In this document: positions 12,201 to 23,530 of the stretch, piece by piece
Layout: every line of letters starts with the position of its first letter
How positions within the stretch are numbered: the first letter of the stretch is position 1
Assembly: GCA_947310385.1 (NCBI GenBank)
Contig: OX371224.1
Location: 120,662,106 to 120,726,105 of the forward strand
DNA from: Nephrotoma appendiculata
Taxonomy: Eukaryota; Arthropoda; Insecta; Diptera; Tipulidae
Direction of reading: 5' to 3'
DNA: 64,000 nt
The notes under the pieces: model-generated
Database searches by the model: none
What the model saw: the letters and a program-made list of their open reading frames with translations, nothing else
Told to the model about the DNA's origin: nothing
Position numbers and translations under genes: made by a program

Positions 12201-14251
12201 AACAATAACAATAAATCCATATATTCTTGATCTGATTTCGAAATTTTGTCGGCAATTAAAAATGGCAGAGCTCTCAATAAAAGCCAAGTTTGCACAGCTT
12301 TCTGTTTGATATAGTTAGATTTACTTGTAATTATTAAATTTGTAAAGTTTGCACTAGGCTTATTCTTTTTTTCCGGTGCTCCGTATAAAAAATTATTGAT
12401 CCGGTTATTCAGAAAAAAACATGAAAAATATTTTTTTTCTATTATAAAATGATATAAAACTAACTTTATTTCCATCGGCACTACCCCTTCTAACAAATCA
12501 TGCATTATATCAAATACATGATTTTCAGCAGAATGAAAATATTTTAATTCATTTAAGGCACAATCATTTTTCAGTCCAAATGACATCATTTCTCCAGAGT
12601 TAATTTGTGTTAAATGATTAGAACGGCTTCTCTGTTCTTTCCTTAGTTGACTGTCAAAATCTTCCTGCAATTCTATTCTTTTAATTAAACAACTTCTACA
12701 AAAAGAATTTGCAGATGGCGATTGATATCCTAGGATATCATGTGCAGCCAACGTATCACCTGCAAAAGCAATAATTGTTCCTTGCAATTTAAATTCTTCA
12801 CCACCTTCTAGTTTTACAACAATGCCTCGTTCCAAAGCTTTGACATCTTCAATTAGGGGTTCTAAAATTTTTGCAATCCCATATTTTTTAAGGTCTAAAT
12901 AATATGAAATTGCTAACGTGTATATGTTTTCTAATTTATGGCTGTTAGGATATCCAAAATTTTCAATAGCAAAGTAAAACACGCTTAATTTGTTGAATCC
13001 TGATTTTGATCCTATCGGATTACAAACCTCAATATCATCATAATATAAAATTATTTTAATAAAACTCGGGTTTGTTTCCGCTAAATTTACAGTGGAAAAA
13101 TGTTCTCCTGATGCGTATTGATCATAATCTCCATTAGCTTTAGTACCGATTTTAAAAATATTAAGCGCCTCGTCATTTTGAATAATTTTTGTCAATGTTT
13201 CAATCAGTGAAATATATTGAAAACTTTCCGGAATTTGGGTTTGCTTTTCTTCATTGCCTACTCTTCTTGATTCAGTTCGATACCCTCAAATAACTTCAGA
13301 AGATTTAAGTACTTGAATTTTATGATCCATTGCTTTATCAACTTTGTAGAGAGTGTTGATATTTTTTAGAATTCCTTCTAGACATACAATTTTATCTGCA
13401 TAATGAACTGTAGCACTTGATTTATCGTTATTTGAAGTAATGTACTGAATTATATCTTTTATTACACAATTAAAGATTGTTAAGGACATTTGAAAATTTT
13501 TTTGTGTCATGTCCGTACATGCGCGCAGTAAAAATAAATTATCTTCGATCATTTTCTTTATATCAAAATTGGTGATCAAATTACAATTAGTTTCCTCTGA
13601 TAATTCGTTATGTTGATTTAACTTTAAACTTTCATCTATAAATTCATGTGGCTCGGTTAAGTCATTTGATTGTTCGATAACGTCCGCAAATTGTTTTTTG
13701 TTTTCAATGCGAAAATGACAATTTATTATGTGACTGCGAAAACTTCTGTAGCGAGAAAAAATATTACCACAATTGGTTTGTAAACATATGAAATCATGAA
13801 TACAGTCACCTTTGGAAAAGTGTAATTTATGATACATTGAAAAGTGGCAAATTAATTTTCCCAAATGAAAATAATCTCCACACATATAACATTTTATCTT
13901 ATCCATTATAAGGATAAGAATTTTTTTATATATCTAGTTTAGATAGATTTGGGAGACTCTAAAATCAAATATAAAAATGTATAATGTATACGTTCATTTC
14001 CACTTATTAAAAGTAAAAGTTCAGTTAAAATAAAAATAAATGATTGCTTATTAATCAAATTATAAGAATACTGAAATGCAAAAATATATATAACGTGATT
14101 CTCAATAAAAGGTTCATTTAATTGATTTCGAAAAAACGTACTAAAAAGTAACAAATCGAGAAATGTTAAGCGACTTACTTAAAATTATTTCTGCCACTTC
14201 TGGGCTTATATCATTTTGTAATAAATATTGCTTTAATCCTTCGGGATCCAT
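9279..14251 (-). CDS. Nine-exon SAM-domain accessory protein of the CACTA element (424 aa)
   Basis: Coding exons, read on the minus strand: 14251-14179, 11330-11122, 11046-10910, 10840-10747, 10681-10523, 10448-10296, 10193-10088, 9693-9635 and 9563-9279. Each intron has GT and AG ends, phases match at every junction, the total is 1275 nt and no internal stop occurs. Exons 1 and 2 together form a SAM domain (residues about 1-60; second half contains LILLKETDFKDLGIMLG). The rest is charged and mostly helical, with KKCQEGAKRLDEKQETPDDV, WYCANMRRKLNPEEKK and WEPL segments. SAM domains mediate oligomerisation, so it may be the terminus-binding or accessory protein (TNPA-like). That role is inferred from layout, not sequence identity. 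A 5' UTR exon with a donor near 14322 is possible. Confidence 0.8.
11453..13897 (-). pseudogene. CACTA transposase with N-terminal zinc fingers, interrupted by one in-frame TGA
   Basis: One reading frame runs from an acceptor after 13898 to the stop at 11453 with a single TGA at 13286-13288. Before it lie Cys/His fingers (CYMCGDYF...H, FICLQTNCGNIF...H). After it comes a transposase core with YYDDIEVCNPIGS, AFAGDTLAAHDILGY, FCRSC and FDIMHDLLEGVVP, which are landmarks of animal En/Spm-type transposases. If translation began at the Met at 13906 the N-part would be 206 residues; alternatively exon 1 of the SAM gene (donor after 14179) joins in frame at 13897, giving about 840 residues overall. 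There is no ATG for a separate downstream protein near 13195 (that codon is TTG). Loss to one nonsense change is the simplest reading; read-through or a base error cannot be excluded. Confidence 0.8.
14179..14251 (-). other. Shared first coding exon of the CACTA genes
   Basis: It begins ATGGATCCC and ends before a consensus donor GTAAGT, leaving one base of a split codon. It joins in frame both to the SAM second exon (acceptor before 11330) and to the zinc-finger/transposase frame (acceptor before 13897). It is too short for a standalone gene. It encodes the first half of a SAM fold, so the transposase isoform would carry only a partial SAM helix at its N-terminus. Confidence 0.65.
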
Positions 14252-15764
14252 ATTCTGCACGCTAAAAAAATAAAAATATTACAATACAATTTTATTACCG
14301 ATCTTAAGTATCAATTACCCACCTTCCAATTTTAAGGCCAATTTGATCCGTTGCGTAGTTTGATCGTCTTAAATAAGTAGTTTTTGCACAGATTGCGTCT
14401 TATTGTTGAACAGCTATTTTATCAAAAAACTAAGTTTTCTATAATTAATGTGACATAAATTAGGCATTTAGCCGCAGACAAAACCGTAGTACATGATTAT
14501 AACAAGCAAGAACTTAGAAATCAGCCACATACATTTTTTTATTGATATTGGAAGTGTAAAATTTCATAATTTGTATTCATTCCAGAATACTAATGCATCA
14601 CATAGTACATTATCTCAAAATCGAACAGAAATACTTAAGTACCAGATAGTACACAACTATCTATTAAGAAAATTTACCGTTACAATAAAAAAAATTCTTA
14701 ATTTTTAATAATACTAAAAATTTAACACACTTTATAGAAATATAATTCACATACTATTAAGAAAACATGTGTGCTTTAAATAAGCTCAATGTACATTATG
14801 TTTTTCTAAGGTACTATCACAAAATTTCAAAAACACGATATTTTTACCCGGAATGCACACAAAATAATCCCTTTTGCAATTATGTATAGTTATTGTGTTT
14901 TTTAACCAACACAATTTATTAAATCTTACACTCGTTATATTATTCTTTATATATTTATAATAAAAAAACACTACATTTAATTAATTAGTTTACAATACAC
15001 GAACCTTTCGACGCACTTATTATTGAACACGAATGATCAAAAAACATAAAAAAAGTTAATGCGAACGTTTTGCATCAGTTTATGCAACGCACAAAAAATA
15101 AATGTGTTCTAGAAAAATAGTATATTTCACCGTTTAGAAATTTACCGTCGTTATGTTTTTGTACTATTCAACTATTTATGTCCTTTTTTCTGCTTACCAT
15201 CACAATTTTGTGGGTAACGAAAAAGAATCATGTGGACAATTATTTTTTGTATGTATTTTGGACCAACATACACATTTGTGCAATCCTTTTACATCGTTTT
15301 GGTCCGAAAAATAACACTATAGCTATAATAATTCTAAAATAATTAATATGTTATTAAATACAAATATTTAATATTTTATATAATTTATTTGTTATGAAAT
15401 CATAATATTAACTAGGATCCGATATATTCCGCAAGACATTACAACCTGTCATTTTTTACACACACATTTATATGAGTTGGACTTAAACTAAAGCAAAATT
15501 AAAAGATTTGTTTGACAGGAAAAGGCATATATGTATAGTATATCATTTTTCCTACCAGATTTTTTTTTTTTTTTTTCTTAAGTTCACCGTACACAAATGC
15601 GTATCTAAATAGTTCGTTAGTTAAATAAAAATTCTTTTTGAACAAAGCATAATAATTTGATTACATATGAATTGTATAACATTTTAATTATTTGTTTTTG
15701 ATTAATTATTTTATTATTACTAGAGTTATAGTGTTATTTTTTTGGACGAAAACGATTTAAGTGG

Positions 15765-17219
15765 TATGCACAAATAGAGGGTGTAATTTTTTTTGGCAGA
15801 TTTTGGGTCATTTGGAAGTTTTCATCCCATTGAACTGATGTCGTATGTGCCACGGTAATTGAGATATGATATTTTTAAGCTATTTTTTTACCCAAAATGT
15901 CACCTTTAAATGATCATAACTTTTTTATTTGTAGTCAAAGACACAAAATTACTTGTATTCCAATCTGCAATGTGCTTTTAATCTTAATAAATCTTTACGT
16001 AATACAATTGGTTTAAAAAATGAGTTATGGACTTCCAAATCCTAAAAAATGTGTAAAAGTATAAAACATTGTTTATACATGTTACATCCTAAATGCATTA
16101 AAAAAAATACTAGAGGTTATTTTGTTTTAAAAACTTCTCTAGTTTTTGCTCTTTGCAACGGCATGCTACACGTCATTCGATATCATTCATTTTGTGGTCA
16201 AAACAAGAGGTTATATTTTACCGGAGTCAGGTTTAAGAATATACCTTTTAAGTTATTGCTAAATTTTTAATCCACTTCATTTATTAGGTTTTATTCAGAA
16301 CGACCCTTCCACTCCGTATGCATGCAAGGCATCATTTTCTTATCTCCACGGTTGTTGTGCAAAGTTGCATTTCATTTTTGATTTTTTCAAATGCAGCGCT
16401 TATCATTTCAATTAAAATTTCCATTATGAGTATCTTTGTTGCGTACACCAATTCCTTAACACGTCCCTAGACGTAGAAATCCAAGGATGTGAGGCCTGGG
16501 GACTGTGCGGGCCAAATAATAGGACCACCTCTACCAATTTCATCAGTTTGGGAATGAATCATCCAAGTATTCTCTTACCGTTCGTTGGTTATGTGCCGAA
16601 CAGGATCATCAATTGCTTGTATTATTCTTTTCTCGACTTACATGCATACGGAGTAGAGAAGGTCATTCTGAACAAAATCTAATAAATGAAGTGGATTACA
16701 AATTTATCAGTAACTTAAAAGGTATATTTTTAAACCTGACCCCGTCAAAATAGTATCTCTTATTTTGACCACAAAAAGAATGATTTCTATGACATGTAGC
16801 ATACCGTTGCGATGGGCATAAACTACAGAAGTTTTTAAATGAAGTATTTTCAAAATAACCTCTAAAATTTTTTTAATGCATGCGGGAAGTAGACATTTTT
16901 TTATACTTTTACACATTTTTTAGGATTTGGAAGTCAATTACTCATTTTTCTTAAACCAATTGTATTAAATAATGATTTATTTAGATTAAAACCACATTGC
17001 AGATTGCAATAAAAGTTATTTTGTGTCTTTAAAACTACAAACAAAAAAGTTATGATTATTTCAAGGTGCGATTTTGGGTAATTAAAAAAAACTTAAAAAT
17101 ATCATATCTCAGTACCGTGACACATTCGACCAACATCATTTCCATGGGATGAAAGATTCCAAATGACCCACAAATCTGCCAAAAAAATTTGTCTGTCCAC
17201 CTGCAAAACATTCTGTATA
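15765..17219. mobile_element. Tc1/mariner-like element with about 560-bp inverted arms, nested in the CACTA element
   Basis: The arms 15770-16328 and 16637-17210 are inverted copies of each other with modest divergence (shared blocks include ttggcagattt, acttccaaatcctaaaaaatg and ctccgtatgcatgc). The loop holds a transposase remnant. The outer ends resemble cagggtg / cacctgc next to ta dinucleotides. Exact ends are uncertain by a few bases. The arms are much longer than usual for this superfamily. Confidence 0.7.
16330..16636 (-). pseudogene. C-terminal fragment of an IS630/Tc1/mariner-type transposase
   Basis: Minus-strand reading gives, with interruptions, a VREYLDDSFPN segment, IGRGGPIIWPAQSPGLTSLDFY and GRVKELVYATK. 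This is the end of a DDE_3-type domain in which WP..SP.L..LDF holds the last catalytic Asp. A helical tail (EMISAAFEKIKNEMQLC) follows. The N-terminus and the earlier catalytic residues are missing, replaced by the long arms. It cannot encode a working enzyme. Confidence 0.7.
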
Positions 17220-18030
17220 CTTGTACTTTAATAGTATGTTTATTAACTTTAATTAGATATCGAGTATGTGTTCTCGTAAGTAAAATTTCTTTTTCGCATT
17301 ATTAGCACTATGAATAATTTTCAGATATAAAGAAAAATTACTTACCAAAGTTAAAAATTAGATCAGCGAAAAATATTGGAAACAAAAATATCCTATCTGT
17401 ATCAGTTTTTTCTCATAAATTAAATAATATTTTAGATAATTTCAAATATTAGTCTTAAGTTACTTACCCTATTAGTATACTAAACAATGTACTAATTTCT
17501 AGTGTCTAGTTCAAAATTACCAACAAAAAAAAACTTGAAATGAGCGCAAACTGCAAACAAGAAGCATTTTATTTATTTGATAATAAGGAGAGTACTTTTT
17601 ATAATTATTATGGTTTTGCTATCTTAGTACGAAATATAATTTCAATGATATATATTTGTTACCAATCAATATTCAAATTTGTCAGTATGATTTTTTCGCC
17701 TCATCATTATTAATATGATATAATTTAAGAACAGGGTACTCAGGTATTTGGTCTGGTTAAAATTACTACAATGTTTTAGTTATAAACTTACATTATTTAC
17801 TGTAGTTTAATAATATTGTAATTGTATTGTAAATTTTTGCATCACAAAATAATCACCAAATTATCATGTTAGAATTATAGTAAAAAACGTAAAATTTACA
17901 ATAATTCGGTAAGAAAAATAAATTTAACGTAAAATTTACAAGTTTATATGTTATTTTTACAAGTTTTATTGTGTTTTTAAACAATACAAGTTAATCTTGC
18001 AACTTTTTACAAGTCTTTTTTTTCCGTGTA

Positions 18031-18136
18031 CAGTAGCTATATGCCCCTTTTTATTGCATTGATGACACGTCGCAGTTAAAAATTTACAATTCGAACGACT
18101 ATGATTATATTCGCATTTATGACACGATTTATTGTA
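18031..18136 (-). pseudogene. gag: Gypsy gag: CCHC zinc-knuckle segment
   Basis: This short piece of the Gypsy gag is stranded between the CACTA and P-superfamily insertions. It encodes two Cys/His knuckles; the second (CHQCNKKGHIA) lacks its last Cys because the CACTA element cuts the codon run there, and that Cys lies just beyond the insertion at about 8645. Zinc knuckles bind the element RNA in the capsid precursor. Confidence 0.8.
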
Positions 18137-18143
18137 GTTTTAT

Positions 18144-19468
18144 CAAAGAATATATACAACAAGAAAGAGATTTTGTTCGACAGAAATATACCAACAAAAA
18201 ATCGTTCATGATTTTCTGAGTTTTTGTTTGTAATTTTCGAAGAACGAGATGGTCTTATAATCATACATTTCTCGTTCTAACATTCGTTTGATAAACACAA
18301 CTTTGGCGATTTCAAAATCAAACGAATCAAATAATCAATGAAAAAATCGAAAATATTTGAAAAGGGGAAAAATATTGCGAAGCAAATCATTTTTAATTAT
18401 CTCGTACGTAATTTAGTAACGCTTTATTCTTCAAAGGATGCGTTTCGTTGGAATTTATTGGAAATGCAAAATATTACGTATTATTTTTCAGCTTGGGTTT
18501 GTTTATGTACGTAGCTATACATTTTTAATCAAAATAGCTCATGAAACTAACCAATTTTTTATTTTTTTGGAATATATATACATATATGCATACCGGAATA
18601 ATTTATTTGAAAATGTTTGTAGATTTCGATGTATGTATTTAGGAAAAAATTTGATTTTAGAAAAAAATAAATAATGTGATACACATAGCTACTCACGTAG
18701 TGATGGAAGTTTATGAATGGAAATATTATAAAATGGGAAACAAAATATCAACTCAAATAAAAATATACGAAATGGATAAGTATTGATTTTACAAAAATGA
18801 CATATACATGTAAACGATTATTTTTAATTTCGATCGTTTCATTGTTCATTTTGGACTATTTTTCTTCTGCATTCAAATTTTTTTTATGTAAAGAAAATTT
18901 ACAATTGCGTGAAAGTGGAATAGCTATCTACGGGTTCACGTTTTATGCCTAGCCCAAGCCAATAAACGCAATAAACTGAATCTTTTTCATTTATGTATGA
19001 GCTAAATATTTCGAATCTAACTATTTAATGGATTTGATGACATGCTGTATAGAAGGATTAGTTTAGAGTACTTAATAATTTTGTGCGTTTTAATTAAAAT
19101 CTTGAAATTGCTATTTGATATTTCATTTTTGTATAAATTATAAATACGTATATAAATTTGAAATTACTTAAACGTAATAATTTTTATTATGTGGCTTTGT
19201 GTAGATTAATTGGTTATGACTTCTTCTATGTACCTACATTTATTGAATTATTCGATAGAAAGATATCTCGACATATACAAATCCTATAGATAACGTTGTT
19301 TATAACTTAGGAAAAAAAATTTGATAACATTGTATATAGTACAGGTTACGGAAAAACTACTTTAATATTCTATGTGAAAACGGTGGCATTAAATATTCAT
19401 TTTCATGAAATTCGTAGACTTCCTCAAATGAGCGAATAAGACATCTTGTTTTAGAGCTATTTAATTTT
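18144..19468 (+). repeat. Left long inverted repeat of the P-superfamily element
   Basis: It is about 1.32 kb, nearly identical to the complement of 25360-26685 over most of its length. The exception is about 18565-18680, where it diverges from the right arm (see 26155-26290). Its outermost 280 bp is absent from the internal copy at 21868. Confidence 0.85.
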
Positions 19469-19795
19469 TGACCTATCGAAGAATTATCTCGGACAAATTA
19501 TGTCAACATAAATATTATTGATCTTAGAAAGGCTTTTACAAAACAGCCTTAACCTATTTAAACCTTACTAAACTTAATCAGAGTTTCTAAAAAATCTAAA
19601 TAATCTCATTAGATTTATATTTTATGATTTTTAAGGATTTAACGTCGCCAGTTTATATAATTAGAATACAAGATTTGGTTATCATGAACCATTAGCTAGA
19701 TAACACTGCCAGATCAGGTGATAATATGATTTTATGATATGATAAACGTGTACACCTTAACCTTGATGTCAGTCCTGCAGTAAACGGAGTTCAAT

Positions 19796-19995
19796 CAAAG
19801 AAAATATAGAACAAAAAATGACTTTGTTCGACAAATATATAAAAACAAAAAATCGCTTCTGATTTCCTGAGTTTTTGGCTGTAGTTTTCGAAGAAAGGGA
19901 TGGTTCTATAATCATCCATTTCTCTTTCTAACCTTCATTTTATAAACAAAACTTCGGCGGTTTAGAAATCAAACGATTGATTCGTAAGTAAACAA
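19796..19995 (+). repeat. Second, diverged copy of the element's terminal 200 bp
   Basis: It begins caaag and follows the terminal sequence of 18144 onward (blocks tttgttcgaca, acaaaaaatcg, gagtttttg and ataatcat) with many substitutions. It lies in direct orientation inside the element. It marks either an older copy of the same family or an internal duplication of the terminus. Confidence 0.7.
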
Positions 19996-20749
19996 ATTGA
20001 AAAAAATAATCATGTGCTTACTTTATTCTATCATCCGCTTACTTGATTTTAAAAATTATAAGCAAACTAAAAATTATTGACACCATAGTCTAAATTGGTA
20101 ATTTAACTATAATTAGTTTAAGTTAATAATATAAATCCAAGAATTCCGACATTTTATTGATCTTAAAAGGCGTTTCAAAAAATTAACTACACAACACGAG
20201 TTTTTAGAATACAATATTTTGTTATCATTAATCTAATGCTTAAACAACTAGAGAACGCTGTCATATAGACGTACAGCTTATCCATGATGAAGGTTTTGGT
20301 AGTTATATAAAGCGCATTTGGAGTAAGCGCAATCCAATATGAAGACCACATTTAAGAAATGAATTGTACTTAAGAATTATGCGAGCTCAGGGACTGATTG
20401 AGCCCTCACATCAAAAGTAGTAAAAGGATAGGATTAGTTAACGACAGGAATGACTAGAAGTATATACAACTACCTAAAGTAAGGTAGCTATTACTCATTT
20501 ATAATCAACAAAAACACTTGGATAATTATAACACATACAGCATGCCTCGCCTCTTAAATAACAGAAATAAACACATTTGAATCCAATTACATAGAACATC
20601 GGAAAAACTTATCTTCCACCAAAGGCATTGAGAATGAGTTCTTTTTTATTGATAAAATTGCAAATATAGACCTCTTGATCAAAAATGTTGTATTTATTTC
20701 AAAATTTTCTTTAAAATTCTGGTTATAATACTTTTAGTATGGTTTTAGG
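19996..20749 (+). repeat. Interior of the P-superfamily element: direct copies of arm-adjacent modules, no gene
   Basis: The stretch about 20150-20350 resembles 19640-19800 and 23330-23530 (shared catgaatctaatgct, actgccag and gatgaaggt/gatggcagt themes). The stretch 20550-20740 resembles 23950-24120 (acacatttgaatccaatta against acacttgaattcaatta). No protein-coding potential was seen. Confidence 0.55.
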
Positions 20750-21010
20750 GCTTTGTCAGTAATTCCTGCCATTACCTCCTAGTCAGTTAGCCGTCGGTAC
20801 ATTATATTCGGCAAGTTGTCCCCGCCTCTCCGTCTTTACTAATCGGCCATTTACCGCTCCAGTCATTACCCCGGCTTTTTTTTCCTTAGTCATTATCTGT
20901 GCGCAATAACCTCAGGTGTATTACTCATCCATCGTAAGCCCCTGATCAGTACCCTCTGAACATTACTCGCCGGTCATTACTCACCGATGATTCTTACTCC
21001 TTACAAGTAA
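20750..21010 (+). repeat. GC-richer degenerate tandem repeat
   Basis: A pocket of higher GC with an irregular repeat of a gtcattac(t/c)c(a/c)ccgg-like unit every 15-30 bp (for example cagtcattaccccggc and ggtcattactcaccg). It stands out from the surrounding AT-rich DNA. No reading frame is evident. Confidence 0.55.
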
Positions 21011-21867
21011 TAGATATTTTTAATCTATTTTCAATATATCGATATTGCACGATTTAATTGTGATTTTTGAGTTAAATATGTTACTCTGTTAACTAATCTA
21101 CTTGTCATTTCTTAACCGATAATGTTTAGTTATGTTGGGAATGTAGCATGGAACGTGGCTCTTGTTGAACTGATTATTAAGGTATTTAGTATGTTGAATG
21201 GATTAGCACTCTAACTTGGTTAGAAATAGGTAATTACTTCTCCGGATATAATGAAGTTTGTTATGCTAGTTGGAAATTATCTCTTGGAGTCTCGAAAATA
21301 AATGAAATGGGTAAAATCTGATTTTTTTACATAGTTTATGATAATTCTCTAACATTGGCTAACTGTAACAGAACTAAACAATTTCGTGAGCGATCATTAT
21401 GACACTTTCGTAAGATTATGAAAATTGATTTTCAAATAGAACATCCAACTCTCGTGAATATTGGAAACACATAAATGCAACGCAAGGGTTACAGCAAACG
21501 TTTAAGTTAGAGTCAGTATAGATTTCGCCAAGATTTCACTCGATCAGCAAGGGAAGCAGCTAGAGAACTGAAAATCAATTTGTTCCCAAATTATTCATAG
21601 AAAGCCTTTCTAAAGTTTGTGAAATTTTTGAACCCTTAAAAAATGTTCGGATAGAACTCATTTCTAGATTCCAGAATAGAATGCTGTATCGGTTATCAAT
21701 ACCCTTAATTGTAAACCCTATACCGGGTCCAAATTACTCTTACATTTTGTCGAAAATAAGAATCATTCTGTAACCATTTCTCAAGCATATGATAATTTAG
21801 ATCAATTGTTGTCGATGAATGGAAGGCCGCCTAGCCCTCCCGTTGGCAAGCCTCTCGATTATTTTGT
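21011..21867. other. Interior of the P-superfamily element, no gene recognised
   Basis: AT-rich sequence with only broken frames. The segment 21480-21840 has somewhat more balanced composition, and a short plus-strand stretch (SAREAARELKINLF near 21550) looks coding-like but is interrupted. I cannot assign it. Confidence 0.4.
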
Positions 21868-23530
21868 ATGTTACATTATTCTTCAAAGGATGCGTTTCGT
21901 TCGAATTTATTGGAAATGCAAAATATTACGTATTATTTTTCAGCTTTGGTTTGTTTATGTATACGTAGCTATACATTTTTAATCAAAATAGCTCATGAAA
22001 CCAACCAATTTTTTTTTGTTTTGGTATACATTTTCTATACATCCCGAAATATTTAATTTGAAAATGTTTGTTGATTTCTCTGAATGTATGGAGTTTAGGA
22101 AAAATTTTGATTTTAGAAAAAATATAAATGTGACTAACATATTCACGTAGTGAAGGAACTTTATGAATGAAAAATATTAAGAAATATAAAACAAAATAAT
22201 CTTCCGTTGTACTATTGTTATTTGCTTGTGAAGTAAATTTCGAATAAAAATACACGAAATGGCAAGTGTTTGTTAAACCAAAATGAAATTTAGATGGTTG
22301 TTTTTATTTACGATCGTTTCATTGTTCATTTGGAATATTTTTCTTCTGGATTCAAAAATTTTTAATGTAAAGAAAATTTACAATTGCGTGAAAGCGGAAA
22401 ATCTACGAGTTCACGTTTATGCCTAGCCCAAGCCCAATAAACGCAAATATATCAACCATTTTCATTTTTGTATAAGCTAAATATTTAGAATCGTTCGTTT
22501 AGAAAGTTTTCAACGGAGTTGATGATATATGCTATATAGAAGGAATAAATACGAGTTTTTTTTAATTATACGCGTTTTAATAAAAAATTTAAAATTGGTA
22601 ATTGTTATTTGATTTATGCATAAATTATAAATTATAAATATAGATAGTATTATAAATAATAATAAAATCTCATATTAATCTTAAAAATAATAATTTTTAT
22701 TATGTGACCGTATAGATTTATTGGTTTTGACTTGTTTTATGTACCTATATTGAATTATTCGATAAAAAGATATCTCGACATGTAAAAATCCTATATGTCA
22801 CGTTGTTGCTAAATTAGTAAAACAAGTTTTGATAATATTAACATTGTTACAAGTCACGGATAAACTACATTAATATTCTATGTGAAAACGGTTGTATTAT
22901 ATAATCATTTTCATTAATTGATTTTGGACAAATTTTGCCAACCAACATCAATCTTATTAATCTTAGAGAGGCTTTTGTAAGGCCGCTAAACCTTTTCAAA
23001 TCTTATTTTAATCCGAGTTTTTAAGAAATCTCAATAATGATAGATTTATATTTTTATGATTTTTAAGGATTTAACGTTACCAGTGGCTTTATTTGGTTTT
23101 CCCCGGGAATAGAGAATTGGGATTTTTTTTTATTGGGAAAAAATAATTCCATTTTATAAATATATATTCAAAAATAAATTAACTTGTAATAAGATCGGAA
23201 TACGCGTTTAAGTTTATAAAAACTTACATAAAAAAATTATTCCCAGCCTACTAGAATATACATTTGAGAACAGGAAAAAATATTTTGAAAGTAGTACAAT
23301 TTGTAGCAAAATATTTTCAAAATTCCCACACTTTATATAATTAGATTACAAGATTTTACTATCATGAATCTAATGCTTAGATAACTAGACAATACTGCCA
23401 GATCATTTGGTAATATGATATTATGATATGATAAACGCGTACATGATATATAAGGCATGATGGCAGTCCCGGTAGGTATGTATAGCACAATCCTGGAGTA
23501 AACGTAATTCAACATCAAAAACGTACTTCA
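21868..23530 (+). repeat. Internal direct copy of the long inverted repeat
   Basis: It matches 18424-19800 in the same orientation (cttcaaaggatgcgtttcgtt, aatagctcatgaaac, tgcgtgaaagcgg and acgtt..ccag). It is split at 23083 by about 250 bp starting tggctttatttgg, absent from the left arm, where ccag is followed directly by tttatataatt. It lacks the terminal 280 bp of the arm, so it is not a complete element. Confidence 0.75.
23083..23331. mobile_element. Short insertion in the internal repeat copy, related to 50733-50998
   Basis: Comparison with the left arm shows this stretch is extra. It starts (c)cagtggctttatttggttttccccgggaatagagaattggga, and close relatives of these blocks occur at 50735-50780. 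A CAGTGGC-like end would suit a hAT-type element, but its right end is not a clear inverted match and no flanking duplication is obvious. Confidence 0.5.

Larger units (their letters stand above)
8650..18028 (-). mobile_element. CACTA (En/Spm)-superfamily DNA transposon, about 9.4 kb, genes on the minus strand
   Basis: Terminal inverted repeats start CACGGAAAAAAAA and are followed by many subterminal copies of a cttgt(g/a)a-like motif in both orientations, as in CACTA elements. The dinucleotide ta is duplicated (8648-8649 and 18029-18030), matching the 2-3 bp duplications of this superfamily. Removing the element and one ta rejoins the host Gypsy frame exactly at a CCHC zinc knuckle. It carries a nine-exon SAM-domain gene and, inside that gene's first intron, a zinc-finger/transposase frame. 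A Tc1/mariner-like foldback sits near its 5' end (15765-17219). The non-coding stretches 8650-9278 and 14252-15764 hold only termini, subterminal repeats and a possible 5' UTR. Confidence 0.9.

Noticed and set aside
13195..13195. Start codon for a separate 580-residue transposase
   Set aside because: The codon is TTG, and the frame is open upstream to the TGA at 13286, so the protein boundary there is artificial.
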